Assembly (NCBI GenBank): GCA_950295325.1
Contig: OX485804.1
Coordinates: forward strand, 8,682,001-8,742,000
Direction of reading: 5' to 3'
DNA: 60,000 nt
Origin: Polytrichum commune
Taxonomy: Eukaryota > Streptophyta > Polytrichopsida > Polytrichales > Polytrichaceae
In this document: one piece after another, positions 34,243 through 47,322 of the stretch
Numbering within the stretch: the first letter of the stretch is position 1
Layout of the letters: each line of letters opens with the position of its first letter
The notes under the pieces: model-generated
Databases searched by the model: none
Told to the model about the DNA's origin: nothing
The model's input: only the letters and a program-made list of their open reading frames with translations
Translations under genes and position numbers: made by a program

Positions 34243-35068
34243 ACCATAAATCTTTGGTCAAAATTCACAACATCGTCCTCGTCTGCAGCGACAACAACGC
34301 CCTTTGCCACATGCTCAGTGGCACGCCCGGCCCGCTCCGCAGTGTTTCCCCCTGGCTCCGCAGCTCTTCTTCCCTACCCGCTCTCAGGAACCCTCTATGA
34401 ACCCATTCTCCCACCCGGCACCATATTCGCGGGTCAACTATTCACGTACCCACCCACCCAGTCTTCCGTGCATGGTCGAACTTCTAAAAAACGTAAAAGC
34501 GTGAGAAATGCAGTGCCCCGGAGAATTGCGGAATTTGTAGAGTGGAGGCCATATAAACTAGAGGGAGAAGGTTGTTTGACCACATATACAACTGTTGCTA
34601 GGGCCATTTGTGACCACACCTAGCCCACTCCCGCCAATTTTCCATATGCAGAGCCTGGTCAAGAGTCCTAGTGGAGATGCTCTTATGCACCTTTACTTCT
34701 GACAATACCCTTACATATGTAGGAATTAAACAAAGAAAAAAAAAAGACTTTGCAAGTACCAACTACCACAATAAACACTACATTAATGGCCATGATTGTC
34801 TAATGATTCTGCAAAACGTACGTCTAAAGTGCACGTGTCGCAAATGGTTAGCTTTTGTTGTTTGGCACAAGTTAAACTTGCATTTCAAAGCTGTAATTTT
34901 TCAAGATCCGAGAATGTGGCAAGAGACTTTAGCAACAATCAGAAGAATATCAACAGCATCCATGTGTTTGCTATGAATCTTAACTCCTAATATCTTATGT
35001 GACCATAATATGGTTGTGACTAGTTCCCTTTGACACCAGTTCGGATGGTTCTTGGATTGTTTCGACTA

Positions 35069-35788
35069 AGGTAGAGGGTGCTTAAACCAACACTTTAAGC
35101 TATTGCACATACATATGGCTATGTGGTTGATATATAAAATATATATTCATATTAGCCTTTGGGCTAAACATAGGTATCAAGAAAGAAAAAAAAAATTTAG
35201 TCTCAATTGAATATTTGATGAATATTCAAAGTCAAAACTACTAGCTTCCTTATACCAATCCATAGGCCCCGTGTATGCCAACCTCGCATATGATGAGGAC
35301 CCCCACCTTCATTGCCTAGAACCAACACAACATAGTTGGGTACTAGACCCAAACTACATCAAAGCCCAAGTAGTAATGGTATGCAAAGCCACACGGCTAC
35401 CTCCATGATCCCTCCCGGTTCGCTTGCAAAACCATCACCTTGCATCCCGGGAACCGACCCCCTTTGCATCCCGGGAAATGACCCTTTTGTGCTTTGTGGG
35501 CCTACCTCCTTGGGGTTGTGAATAGAATGACTAGAATAGGCATTGACAAGCCACCCTAATCCCACCTTGAACCAACCCGAGATAGAGTGGAGCCCGTTAC
35601 ATACCCTACATGAAGGTCATGGAAGCCGCTATGAGGTGGCACCACTAATGGCACCTAAAACCGTCACTTCGTGGGCCCAAACACTCCTACACCGCCGGGT
35701 ACGGTTCAAGGTTGTAGAGTGTTGGCAATTGGGAGGCATTTATAGGTGTTGGTTTTGGATGGGGTGTTGGATTTAGCACCCTCTACCT
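35069..35788 (+). mobile_element. TA-flanked MITE, family A, copy 2
   Basis: The ends are AGGTAGAGGGTGCTTAAACC and, reverse-complemented from the right, AGGTAGAGGGTGCTAAATCC. TA stands at both flanks (35067-35068 and 35789-35790). Length is 720 bp. The interior (for example TTAGCCTTTGGGCTAAACAT) is shared in reverse with copy 3 at 57920-58592. It is non-coding. Confidence 0.88.
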
Positions 35789-35790
35789 TA

Positions 35791-36950
35791 CTTTTCTTGT
35801 TCGTCTTTAAGTTTGTTATGGGAGTGTGCTCTCAACTGGTTTATAATGGAACCACTCCACGAATGTTTGCTTAACATTTGTCACCTCCATGGTTTAGGGC
35901 AACACATCCCAAACATGTTCATTATCGATCCATATGTGCAAATGATTCCCAACTAATCTAAAAATCTGCATGACACTCAAATGCAACATACCCTAAACAT
36001 CTACCGTTGGAATTCTTAGTTGGACATGTGTTGGTGGGTGTAAATCCATGTGGAAGGTCCATAGTTGTGACATCATTGCCTCAAATTGCAAAGCTTCCCA
36101 AAAATTCACAAAATAATGGTTTTAAGATTTGTGAGTTGATATGAGTATATGTATTGCCCTCTTTTGAACGAGGGCAACGTTTTTTCATTTGGAGATGATT
36201 TGAGTGGAGGTTTGATTATAATAACCAACCCCAATTCAAGCTCTAGATTCTTGTCCCTCAAGACCACTATTCACATTCCTATTATAATCTCTTACATACC
36301 ATAACTTCAACGTTAAAAGTTGGATTGTGAGTAGTCACTGCTAACTTGAAAACATCTATATAATTGGATTTGTCCAAAAAACTTTAGATCTTCACCTACT
36401 GTTACTGAAATTGAGGACACATTTTTTGGACAACTTTGAAGGAAATTGGACAAGGAAAGTTTGGAGTTAAAAGCCAAAAATGTTAGAGCCATAATGCACT
36501 TATGTAGGGGGCCCCAATATGTTGACTACTAAACTCAAGATAGTTAACATTTTTTCCTAAACACATAATTTAATCTCTTTTCAACACGTGCAATTTGGTG
36601 CTTGTTCTTTGATCCACCCCTATCACACACCACTCAAATATAGGTGGTTGGTCAATATGAGTGATCGAATAAGGTGTGTTTTCCTTATGGCTCCAAGAAA
36701 TCCCCACCTCAATACTCCTAATCATATCCCTTGCTGAAAAACCCCTCATTGCCTGTTGCTCTCATTATTTTCTGTTATTTAGTTTCTAAATATCTATGTA
36801 GCTCCTCAAACTAATGACCACAAATGGCACAAAATCAACACATTAATTGTTGGATAACATGTGCAAAACATGTGACTCTAAAAAATTGACAAAATAAGAG
36901 TTTTGAACATGTTAAAATTATGGCGATTGGTAACCATATCATGTCTTGCC
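35791..36950. other. no gene seen
   Basis: AT-rich intergenic sequence. No coding frame, tandem repeat or transposon end is recognised. Confidence 0.5.
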
Positions 36951-36954
36951 TGGG

Positions 36955-37439
36955 TTGTACATTGTTCATGGTATTTAGTGTCACATACACTATTTACGGA
37001 GGGCCTAAACTAGATGTTTGGAGGTTTCAAAGTGTCACATCCACTAATTGTCAACATGATACTCTTCATCAACTTAAGTAGATAATTTAAATGCAAAGTT
37101 ATTTACATTTTGACATTAAGCGTAGCACATTGAGATACTCAAGATGAAAGATATACAGTTTAGTATGCAAGGGGACGATATTGTTGAACAAACTAATGGC
37201 AAGTGTCATTTGTGTACACTTTAGTCAACTTGTAGACCATTGTGCAACTAGGCATACACCTCATAACGCTACTGAACACACTCGTGCCAAAGATATTCAT
37301 AAGCGCACTTCAACGCCAAGTGTTATGAGGTGACACTAATGATGACATTGTTGGTCATCAGTGTAACCTAGCATACACCTCAAAATTGGGTAAGTGACAT
37401 TATTATGCATGTGACCCTAAATACCATAAACGGTGTAGT
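36955..37439. mobile_element. ~490-bp TIR element, family B, copy 1
   Basis: The ends share TTCATGGTATTTAGTGTCAC on the left and, reverse-complemented from the right, TTTATGGTATTTAGGGTCAC, preceded by CTACACCG on the right. A second copy at 57054-57541 is inverted relative to this one and has the same ends and interior blocks (GGGCCTAAACT, GAGGTTTCAAAGT). I could not settle the target duplication, so the superfamily is left open. No coding capacity. Confidence 0.7.
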
Positions 37440-37854
37440 AATATGATGCAAGGGCAAATAAAACATTGATTTGCCTACAGTTTCATCCATTGTATGAAAT
37501 TTGAAAAACTACAAGAAAAACTTGGCTGATAATCACACCACAAGCAAATTTGACATGCCACTGGGAAGGTCAATAGATGGGGAAAGAAGATGTTGAGAGC
37601 CATTGATGGTCAAATAGTATGGATTGTGCATGCAAACAAGAGCCCACCCACTGCAAGGAAGGCAGTTTACCCCACCTTGCACCAAGGGGATTCTTTAGCA
37701 GGGTAGGGCTAATGGGCTCAAATTTACATTGGATTGCTCGACATTTGGTTTGGTTTCTTTTCTTTTCTTTTCTTGGATTGTGCATGTATGTTAGGTAGAA
37801 GTACCCAATTTTGTTGACAACTCACGTCCGGCACCTATTATCACAATAAGAAAA

Positions 37855-38056
37855 CTTTGTCTATTGCAACCATTCGTTGTGACTTGGCCAGTGCAACTAA
37901 TGACGAGAAAATGCATAAATAAATTATTTTGGTTGTGAGCTAGAGGTCTTTGGTTGTTAGTTGTCCAAAATCTACAACCAACTACAACAATTTATTTATG
38001 CATTTTCTCATCATTAGGTTCAACGACCAAGTCACAATGGATGGTTGTAATGGACA
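37855..38056. repeat. 200-bp foldback (hairpin MITE)
   Basis: Two arms of about 75-80 bp are inverted copies of each other. They include TGACTTGG(T/C)C and GAGAAAATGCATAAATAAATT, the latter followed by its complement AATTTATTTATGCATTTTCTC about 60 bp on. The left terminus resembles CACAATAAGAAAACTTTGTC and the right arm complement resembles it loosely. The family is uncertain. Confidence 0.72.
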
Positions 38057-38059
38057 AAT

Positions 38060-39290
38060 CTTCTTCTACACTAATTATACCATTTTAGTGGGCGTGGTGC
38101 CAATTCCCGATTTACACATTATTTTGCCAAATCTCATAATCAGTGAGGGCTGAAATTTATTGTAATACTAAATGCATGCTTATGCACCATACATTTCAAA
38201 AATTAGTGCGTGCTCTAAGGTATTTGTAGAGTACGTAAATTTATTTGGTGAGATTGAAGAGGTTTTTTCTTTTTCTTTTCAATTGGTGGCACTTATTCTT
38301 GAGGCATCTCCTAACATTAAGAAAATGAATGAAATGAAATATATTTTAAAATCCGGGAAGCCGAAAAGGCTAATGGGATTGAAAATACATCAAGATGGTT
38401 TTATACCAACTAATTCTCTAGAGTGACAGAGTGCAAATGTATTCACCAACAACCTCACCTCACTTTATTTCCTTCACAATCGCCTACACTCTCATGGTCA
38501 ATATGATCCACATGTTTTGAATGGAATTCAAACTGCCCATGTGTTATTTAACAAAAATAAAAATCTATGTGTAATATGCCGGGTCATCAATGTCACATGT
38601 TATCATATCATGCTCAATTCATGCAACGTATTGTACTTGAGAAAGGTTCAAAGCTACACATCACTTCAATGACATGGGAGTTGTTATATAACCTTTTGAA
38701 CTCAACGTGAACTATGATTCTCATGCCCCCGTTCCCACATGACTTTACCAAATAACCAAAGTGTTTCCTAAAAATTGGGTAAAGCTCTCTCGGTTACAGT
38801 GGACGCATCTGGCTATCCCAATGCACCTACAAGAACTTGCACCGGAGATTGTCGAATAGGTTTTAGTTAAGTAGCTTTCACACATGTTCCTTATTTTATC
38901 TGCCAAGCAATGAGAATGTTGGATAATTTTTGTCCCATCCCCAAATGCCTTCCCACTCATCTATCTTACCATCAATTTCTGTTAACGAAGCTCCTCGTGC
39001 CCTCATAGCTAAGACTCCAAGCAACCAATCACAAGGGCGGGAGGCGACACTTTCAAAGGTCCTACACTCTTGCCTCATGCCTAGGTGCCGATGGAAGGGA
39101 AAAGGTTAGTGCTTGAGGCTTACAACCTCCACTTCTAAACCATGCCACATCATTTGCCAACTAGGCTCGGGACCGGAGAGTGTCAATGGTGGGAAGGCCA
39201 TGTTTTGAGAACCAACTTTTAGGCTCCGCTAAAGTCAAGTGGGAAGGGGGGGGGGCATTATAGTGAGGATAATATACACCTTTCTTTTCT
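38060..39290. other. no recognisable gene
   Basis: A plus-strand frame at 38172-38426 (IKKMNEMKYILKSGKPKRLM) is open for 84 codons but has no motif I know and no supporting neighbours. A G10 run lies at 39246-39255. Confidence 0.4.
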
Positions 39291-39291
39291 A

Positions 39292-39575
39292 TTCTTTTTT
39301 GAGACAGAAGGCCAAACATGCCAACGCCATGAATTAAAAGGAACCAAGAAAATGTGCCCACTTCGAGGGGAGGCAGGAACCCCTCAGACACGAAACACCG
39401 CCACGTAATAAGGAACACAGAACCCACTCACCCAAAGACCACCCCCCAGGTCCACCCAACCAAGGACCACCCCCAAACCACCAAGAGACCCTACCTGCCC
39501 GCCAAAGAAGCCTACCTACGCTGTTGTTTCCAATTCCACTCAATATGAAGATTGTGCCTCCTATAGAGGACACGA
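39292..39575 (-). mobile_element. possible 5'-truncated LINE 3' end
   Basis: Read on the minus strand, a GC-richer segment passes through GGCGTTGGCATGTTTGGCC and ends GTCTCAAAAAAGAATAGAAA, followed by more A-rich sequence. This resembles a LINE 3' untranslated region with an A-rich tail. No target duplication was found, so the boundaries and identity are tentative. Confidence 0.35.
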
Positions 39576-40602
39576 TAACATACACTATGCAAGCAACATC
39601 CTAGTGACATTGTGCCTCCCAGTGCATCGTGGCCAGGGAATCATCCCGGATTTGTGACGATTAAAGAAACTCATCCAGTGAACTATTCTATACAAGTATA
39701 CGTTTTTTTAATGTAATATATCATGCCAAAAGTGACTGCAGATAGATATCCCAAAGTATCGGGGTTCAAGTGGAATGAAGTGCATAAAATCGCCGAGGAG
39801 ATATAACATGTGGCCCCCTTTATCGGTCCCGGGAAGGCTCCACGAATCTGACCAGCTCTTGACTGTGTAAGTTGGCAACATAAACCCCAGATCCGACATG
39901 CAGGTATACTGTATTCCAACATGGTTATGAGGGCAGTTATTCCAATGCGCCATCAAAATTGGGTCCCATCTGGCTTTACGTTTTATTTATATGAGATGTA
40001 TAACTGTAGCTCTCTAGCAGCTTGGGCACCTTTCCGCCTAAAAATGTATGAAAGTTCAAAAGTAAGTTAGGCAGTCCAAAAAAGAATGTTGTAAAATTGG
40101 GTAGATTCAGAAAGTGATTCAAAATAAGTTAGGCATTCGTTCAAGTAATTTTTGTGATTCCTGGATGGTTTTTCTAATTTCATCTATGGTGGCTACGATT
40201 AACCTAAACACTTCTCTTAACCAACATTCCTTACCCTAACGTTTGTCTTGTACTTGTATGTCACTTGTTGAAGTTATTTCATCCTACTTTGTTGGATTCC
40301 AGTGAATGTCACTTGCATTATTATGATTTTTGACACTCTTTGAATGTTCATTCTTTTTTTTTGGACATTCAATGAAATTAATTTCCCAAAAAGTTAGGCA
40401 TTTTCAAACTTAATTAGTTTATGCCCAAGCTGCTAGAGAGGTAAGGTATTTTCAGTAGCCGAATGAGGATTTGGGCGAACCGACCCATACACTCGTGTTG
40501 GATGCCTAAACCCTTGCCTCCAAGGAACCAATGTATGGGTTGGCTTGCCCAAGCCCCGAATGAGGGGAGTGGTCCAACTAGAGGTTATGAAGTGAAGAAT
40601 AA

Positions 40603-41189
40603 GGGCCGCTTCACATCATGGCCATCCAAAGTTGAGAGACCATGGGATTGGATGGCCAAACTTTGTTGAGAGTCCAAATAAATGGGCTGAAAATAGTTAG
40701 CCAATAAATTATATAGGAATTGCAACCCTTGGCCAAGCATATTGTGAACCCTCCAGAGGCCAAGCCCAAAGTCCAAATCTTTGGCCATGAAATCCCACAG
40801 TCTCTTGACTTGGACAACCATAGTGTGAAGCCTCCAAAAGCCAAGCTCAAAGTCCAAACAAAGAAGGAGCATCCCACTTTATTCCCTACCCCATAACAAC
40901 CCCTCCAATCTAGCGGTCAAGATCTTGTCAGTTTTGGATTTTTCTTATGAAAAAAAATCGACAATCTCTCGACCATAGTTCGGGTTTCCATTCCTGCCTG
41001 ACCCAGTTTTCCTTTTAGAGTTTGTCGCCTAGGTCAAAAAATATTGCCATGTAAGCATTTTGGAAAGTGACGGCCTTCGGACTTTGGCCTCTAGTGTGAA
41101 GGGTTGAGAGGCCAAATTCTTGGTTTCTTGCAATCTGATTGGTGGAAATTGACGGCCTCTCGACCTTCGGCCATAGTGTGAAGCAACCC
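40603..41189. mobile_element. Tourist-like (PIF/Harbinger) MITE with TAA duplication
   Basis: The left end is GGGCCGCTTCACATCATGGC. The right end, reverse-complemented, is GGGTTGCTTCACACTATGGC. TAA stands at both flanks (40600-40602 and 41190-41192). The interior contains further inverted blocks (GAGAGGCCAA, GACGGCCT). It is 587 bp and non-coding. The TAA duplication is the Tourist/Harbinger signature. The dead Harbinger at 30947 has different ends, so it is not the source. Confidence 0.82.
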
Positions 41190-41199
41190 TAATATGTAG

Positions 41200-42650
41200 G
41201 TTGAGCCTATTCACTATGCATGCTAACATAACAAGAGAATAATTCTCTCACGTTTCTCAAGATTGTCAACACTACGGATGGAACACCTAAATGCTAAGTA
41301 ATGTTATATGACCCCCAACTTTTAAGAGACATGGTTTTTATTGGAACCATTTCATCCACGATGGCTGAATTTACATAGACGCCACGGACCCTTAGTCATG
41401 TATTGGTCCGACGTGCAACATCTGCAAAATCAAAATCAAAATCAATTTCAAGGCAAACATTAGAATAAGTACCATATCCTCATGCAAGGTAATAAGATCC
41501 CCTAGTCCCTATTATACTACAAAACCCACCAGTGTGTGCATAGTATTCTATATACATTGGAAGACGTGATGGTGGTGATGGTGGTGACATCACCCTTCTC
41601 CTCCATTTCTACATAAACAACAAATGAATTTCCATGTAATTAAGGACCACGTGCCAAGAATTCCCTCCCAAAACAATCATGCGATAAAAGAAGAGGAACA
41701 AACGTGGAAAGTTGGGTGGTGTGACAAGTGCAAAAGGTAGGTATGGTGGGGGAAAACCCATGGGAGGTGGCGGGCATAGCATGGGTAGTATAGTGGCAAG
41801 CCATTTGGGGGGGGGGGGGGGTTGTTTATGAGCATGGGCATGGGGCATACATGCAAATAGTGGATACATACATGCATGCATGGGGCATGTGAATATTGAT
41901 ACATGAGCACAAGAGGCTATGGTCACATAGGCATATGGAATTGGGTTGACCTAGGATATTTTTCATATGCAAGAATATGTGCAGTTGGCAAGGAAGGAAG
42001 TTGTTGATGTAGAGTACAACATCACCGAGTTGGTGGATTTGGCATGAGATAGAGTAGTTCATTTGGGTTGAGATATTTGAATGAAGAATCAATGAAGGGA
42101 ATGATGTGGATGACCAACCAACACCAATAGTCAAGCTTCCTTAAACTGTGAGTATGCCAATTTACCTGTTATTTTTTCTAGTGGAGCATTCTTTAGACTT
42201 TTCAATTGTAAATGTGATAAACATGCAATCTTTTATGGATAAATTGAACAAAATGTCAATTTCCAACATCACCAAGCATCATCAAAACATAATGGATTAT
42301 TACTTTTGTAATGTGTAATATGATGAAGACATCATAATGGGACTATATACACCTTTTAACTTCACATAATGTGACATTGTGAGCATATTTCTTCAATAAA
42401 AATGTTCTTTCATTCTTACGTATCTTCATTGTGTATACAAAATGACATTTTTACATTGAAATAGGCCATTTTCTTGAAAACCCTCCGTAGTACAACATTT
42501 GTGACCAACATGTCATGTTCTTGAGAATATGACATTCTAATAATACGACACTTTCATGAGATTATTCAAATAGTGCAAGGTCGTTACGTGGGGCCCTTTT
42601 TTGAGTGGGTATGTTTTTTGTATATTGTTTAGGATTTGCATATGAGGAGA
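41200..42650. other. intergenic; GGT/GAT-rich tract and G15 run
   Basis: No gene is seen. There is a TGGTGGTGATGGTGGTGA microsatellite near 41570-41590 and a run of 15 G at 41807-41821, the longest homopolymer of its kind in the window. Confidence 0.6.
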
Positions 42651-42659
42651 GGGGGGGGG

Positions 42660-42714
42660 GGCAGACAATATGGTACCCCCTACGAGCTTTTGTAGGGGGA
42701 CCCTGACAGGTCAG
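42660..42714 (+). repeat. left 55-bp terminal inverted repeat of the MULE
   Basis: It starts GGCAGACAATATGG. Inside it, CCCCCTAC and GTAGGGGG face each other across GAGCTTTT, so the repeat can itself fold into a hairpin. It ends CTGACAGGTCAG. Confidence 0.93.
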
Positions 42715-43308
42715 AAGCTGCCCGGCGCCCCTGCCCGTTCAGTGACGTCAGCCATTTACATCCAGTGTCTTTTCATCCATGCGATAGACGGAAAGACGGC
42801 AACACGATTGACATACAGATGGGCAGTTCATGTCATTCAGATGATGTCATTCCAGTCATGTCATTCCGGATCATGTCATTACTTCAGATCATGTCCTTCC
42901 GGGTTTTCCGGATCTGAGATCTGGATCATATGGAGCCAGTGTGCTCTTTCGTGTCTTTTTGGGTTACTACGTTGTGATGTCTATGATGTCTGTGATGTGC
43001 TATGTGGATTGATAGGGTGGTTTGTTAGAACCCACCACATTCACTTTCATTATGATGCTTGATCCTCTAACTCCTCATGCATGTTTAGCATTCTGATGCT
43101 TGCTGAACTTTCTGAATCACACCCAACTCTCAACCAGCATAAACATGTTGAGTTTAGGTTTTGCTCATACACACATAGAGTGGCAGCAATACAAGTGATG
43201 CAGATATTCATGTCTACATAGTTTAGGGTTCAGCCTTTATTAGCAGGTTCATTTATCATCTGCACACCTCATCTGCACATATGATTTGTAAGTGATCAAC
43301 CTTCTCCA
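42715..43308 (+). promoter_or_regulatory. left subterminal region and presumed promoter of the transposase
   Basis: It contains an imperfect short tandem series at 42830-42900 in which ATGTCATTCC or ATGTCCTTCC recurs about every 15 bp. No TATA box is certain. The region lies between the terminal repeat and the transposase ATG and is the likely promoter and transposase-binding zone. Confidence 0.45.
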
Positions 43309-46300
43309 ATGGCAAATGGAGGACTTGACTCATTATGGAATGTGGACAATGATCTGCACCAAACAGACCTTGTTGCAGATCAGGCCAAGCAGCTTGACCT
43401 CATCATGGAGATGAGAGACCAAGTCCAAAACCCCCCTATTGGTGAATTTTGCTTCCAAGACTTGGTATGGACAAAGCATGTGACGCATGGGAAGGGGAAA
43501 TACAAGACATCGATGTTGGCAGTCATTTTATGGGATAGGCTCCCTGATTTCATTCAAGGAGAGCAACACCACCCTCTCTATCCCTGCAAGTTCACCAAAG
43601 AAATCATTAGGGTTACTGCAGCCAATTCATTGAGGTCCCCTCGTGCAAATAGTGCAGCTATGGTTGTGAGGTTTGTCCTTTTCAAAATTGATTTGCTATG
43701 ATCATCCATGTCCTTCAGGGTTTTAGGGTGTCATTACTGCACAGGAAGTAGGTCTTCCCAGCTTTTAGGGTTCACATCTGTAAACACAGGTACTCAATGC
43801 AGAATATCTATTTCTTTTCACAATGTCCTTCCCTATAATGCTTTGTTATTCTGAATTGATATTCAAATGTCACCCAAATTTCATTCAACACCATCTCTAC
43901 TACATACATGATTAACAATCACCTTCGATATGTAAGCAATTCATAATATGTCAATCATTCCACAATGTCCTTCCTTAGACTGTTTTGTGATTCTTAATTG
44001 ATTTTCAAATATCACCCAGATTTCATTGAACACCATCTATACTACAGATATGATTAATACTCACCCAGGATTGTACAAAGTATACACCACTCATGCATTG
44101 CATCATCCTCTTCATGCGGCCTAGCAGGTACAGATGTAACTTTGGTCCTGAAGACAAGACAGGAATTGTCCCGCAGGACATGCAAATGCTGCTGAAATAC
44201 ACACAGACAAAAAGGAAGAAGAACATCCATACACAGAAGAAAAAACGAGGAAAGAAGGTTGTACCTGAGTATGATTCATTTCCTGTGAACAAAACATCTG
44301 TAGCAATGGTGAAGCGTATTGGGACAACCATGGCTGGAAACTCCATCAAGCGAGGGTGTCAACGGGCCTTTGTGGCAAAACAGCCGTACCTCGATGGTGC
44401 TTTATGTGTGTTGATATATGAGAACACCGAACATTTGAATCTCCACGGAGAGCTCTGCCATGGCACAATGGTTAGTGGGACTAGGTATGCACTAGGCGCT
44501 GGACTTTCAGAAGAATTGAAGCAGAAAATAACTCAAATGCATGCGTTAGGACTTTCTCCTGCTCAGATCATGCAACAACACACAAAGGAAGTACGAGAGT
44601 TGGCCCTTTCTAATGGTGTTGTCACCCGCGATACATTCTTGTTGCCGGTTGATGTGAGAAACATTTGTCGAAAGCGAGCGGAGGAGCTTTGGGAGAAACA
44701 CCCGTCCGACCCTATAAGCGTGCGAATGTGGGTTATGGAAAACCCTGAAAATGTGTTCTATTATCAAGAGCATTCCTTGTTGGACATTAATTCACAAGTG
44801 CAAAACGACTCCCCTTTCACTCTTGCTGTCCAATCTGGGTGGCAGTTGGAGATGATGGTGAAATTTGGACACAATAGTGCCTTCTCTATTGATTCTACAT
44901 TTGGGACAAGCCAAACTAGGGTAAGCCATATCTCAGTGTCCTTTGAATTTTCATGTCATTCAGTGTTCTTCATGGTTCTTATACTTCCAATTCCGTGTCC
45001 TTCAAGGTTATTCATTCAGTGTTTTGTCTATTCAAAATTCGCAGTAGTCATTACAAACCTTCTAGTTTATATAATCCACACATTGTCGTATTCCAGTATC
45101 CGCTGTACACAATCATGGTATTTGATGAGTGGAGAAATGGCATACCTGTGGCATTCTTTGTCATATCCCGCACTCGCGAACAAGATTTGCACCCTGTTCT
45201 TGAAGCACTTCAAAATAGAGTTCACACACTCAAGCGAGATTGGACACCTTCTTCGATCGTTGTCGACAATGCCCAGGCAGAAATCAATACTTTGAGGTAT
45301 TCATGGTCTTGCCTCACTTTCTTTGATATTCATTGTCCCATATATGTCTTTCATGCACAATTATACGAACCTGCTGTTTTAAACTACTGTTGTTCTTGTA
45401 CAGCATCATATGGCCGGAGGCCAAAATATTTCTGTGTCTATGGCACGTCCGCAAGTCTTGGGCTGAGAATGCAGTGAAGAAGATTTCTGCAGTTGCTGAG
45501 AGGGCCACTGTTCTTCAGATGCTTGGAGACATAATGTATGGTAGGGGGTGCAAGGTTGATGAAGACCCAGTCGATTGGGCTGTTCGACAACTTGATACAA
45601 TAACGAACACCAAACCGCGGGCTGTAGCATTCATGAAGTACATGAATGACACTTGGAGATCCAAAACAACAATGTGGTGTGCTGCAGCACGACGCATTCC
45701 ACATGCTGGCCAAAACACAAACGCTGCCATTGAATCATACCACTCCAATTTGAAAAATATTCTCAATTCTTCAAAGGAGAGGTTTGTGGGAAGGCGCATG
45801 GATTGGCTAATCTATCACCTAATGGGAGATGTTCTTACACACTACTGGTATGGTGTGCAGTGCAAGGCGTTTGGATTCATACGCAACACAAAGCAAGAAG
45901 GTATTGTCGTAACATCAATAATCAGGGCCAATGCCATACCTGATACAAACGTCCTCATTTGCCCGGATGAAGATGTTGCTTATGTTGGATCCATTAACAA
46001 CCGACCCAAAGTTTGGACCATTCATTCTCCGGACTCCGAGTGGGCCCAATGTGATTGTCCCATCGCAAAAGAGGGCATGATATGCAAACATACTGTGAAG
46101 GTCTTCAAAATGCTGCACCCGGATGTTGAGGATGGCGTCATTTTTCGTGAAGCAGGCACCAAACATGGCATTGACCGTGCAACTCCCTTGTCGCAGTGCT
46201 TCGCAAGGCCAACTCAGAAGCCAATTCCTCTCGACGCAGACCTACATGACAATATATTACATATTCGCGACGATGAAGGACACATCTCAGGTGGGCCTGC

Positions 46301-46676
46301 AGACCCAATTGTCATTGACTCTCACAATTCTAATGACATGATCACCAATATACCATTGGGAGAGGCCAAAAATCCAATCGACCTATCACAAGAGCGGCTA
46401 TCACAGCCTGGGCCTAAAACCAAGGCGCATGATATATACATTGACTTGACGAGGACAGTCGACGAGTATCCAACGCTCCAAGATTACTTACTTGCAGACT
46501 TGAGGCATATACGAGGTAAGCAAACCCAGCTGATTGCGAGGGGGGTCGCCAAAATGGAATTTTCTCCCATGACGAGTTCTTTTCCTGAAAGGATGGGCGA
46601 CAATTCTCTCAAACGGCATCAAAGTTTCTTGGAGATGTCGTCGCGAAGGCGTAAAAAATCAGTGCATATTACATAG
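43309..46676 (+). CDS. MULE transposase, four exons, 875 aa, intact
   Basis: The exons are 43309-43670, 44128-44920, 45097-45296 and 45404-46676. Junctions are GTGAG|GTTTGT, CTAGCAG|GTACAG, CTAGG|GTAAGC, TTCCAG|TATCCG, TTGAG|GTATTC and TACAG|CATCAT. Frames join without a stop. The protein has a Lys-rich segment at about residues 150-175. The MULE RNase-H-like domain has Asp376 (FSIDSTFGT), Asp442 (IVVDNAQAE) and Glu562 (TNAAIESYHSNLK). The C2H signature LCLWHVRKSW (Cys463, His466) lies between the second Asp and the Glu, as in Mutator/hAT enzymes. A SWIM zinc finger CDC-x8-CKH (Cys667, Cys669, Cys678, His680) follows. It would cut and paste the element in the nucleus. The N-terminal 120 residues (WTKHVTHGKGKYKTSMLAV) presumably bind DNA but match nothing I know. 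No damage is seen. Confidence 0.94.
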
Positions 46677-47322
46677 TACTAATGTGCTTCTATTACTAGC
46701 CGTGTCTCTTGGTTGTCATGTTAGCGAAGTCGTTAATGATATCCATGTTTTTCACAGTGCTTATGTGTTCCTCGATGTCCAAAGCCGTGTACTACACCCT
46801 ATACAGTGTCCTTCTGTGTTTCAAGGATCTTAATACACTATCCTTCAGTGTTCTGCAAGGCCTATTGATATGTCCTACACATTTCTGCAAGGACCTCTGA
46901 TTTTACTTATATATGTGTGCACTTGTCTGCATGAACATGGTGCACATTGTCATATTACTGTCCTTCAGTGTTCTTCAGTGTCCTCAAGACATAAAAACCA
47001 TATGTAATAAAATCCTCGCGCCTCACATTGGGTACATCCTATCCACATGTAGCCCAATGGTGTTCCTGCAGACTTAATGCAATGTCATTCAGTGTCCTTC
47101 CATACCTTGGGCATTGTCCTTCATGTTTGTTTTTGGTATGAAAGCCCATACTACTTCATAATGTGAAATGCGTGTTGCTCTGATGGTCATTCATGTATAA
47201 TGGGCACTAGTGTGTGATAGAAAGCCAGTTCATTAAAATTGATGCACATAAATGCATATCGGTACAAACATACTTTGACATATGGAATGTCATCCTATTA
47301 ACTGCCTTCATATCTACAAGTG
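46677..47322. other. spacer between the two convergent MULE genes
   Basis: Non-coding. It holds a cluster of the TGTCCTTCAGTGT motif (46807, 46838, 46959, 46978, 47090, 47115) in plus orientation. It must contain the 3' ends of both transcripts. Confidence 0.6.

Larger units (their letters stand above)
30947..34682 (+). mobile_element. complete PIF/Harbinger element, TTA duplication, inactive
   Basis: The terminal inverted repeats start GAGCATCTCCACTAGGACTC and match for about 27 bp with one or two mismatches. They are flanked by TTA on both sides (30944-30946 and 34683-34685), the TWA duplication of PIF/Harbinger. A TATA box (TATAAAAG, about 30979) lies just inside the left end. The 3,736-bp element carries the two standard genes: a DDE transposase (plus strand) and a Myb/SANT-like protein (minus strand), convergent. 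Both contain stop codons, so this copy cannot move by itself. It could in principle be moved by an active relative because its ends are well preserved. Confidence 0.93.

Noticed and set aside
38172-38426. Plus-strand 84-codon frame as a copia-type retroelement piece
   Set aside because: A few residues recall polyproteins, but no catalytic motif or flanking domain is present.
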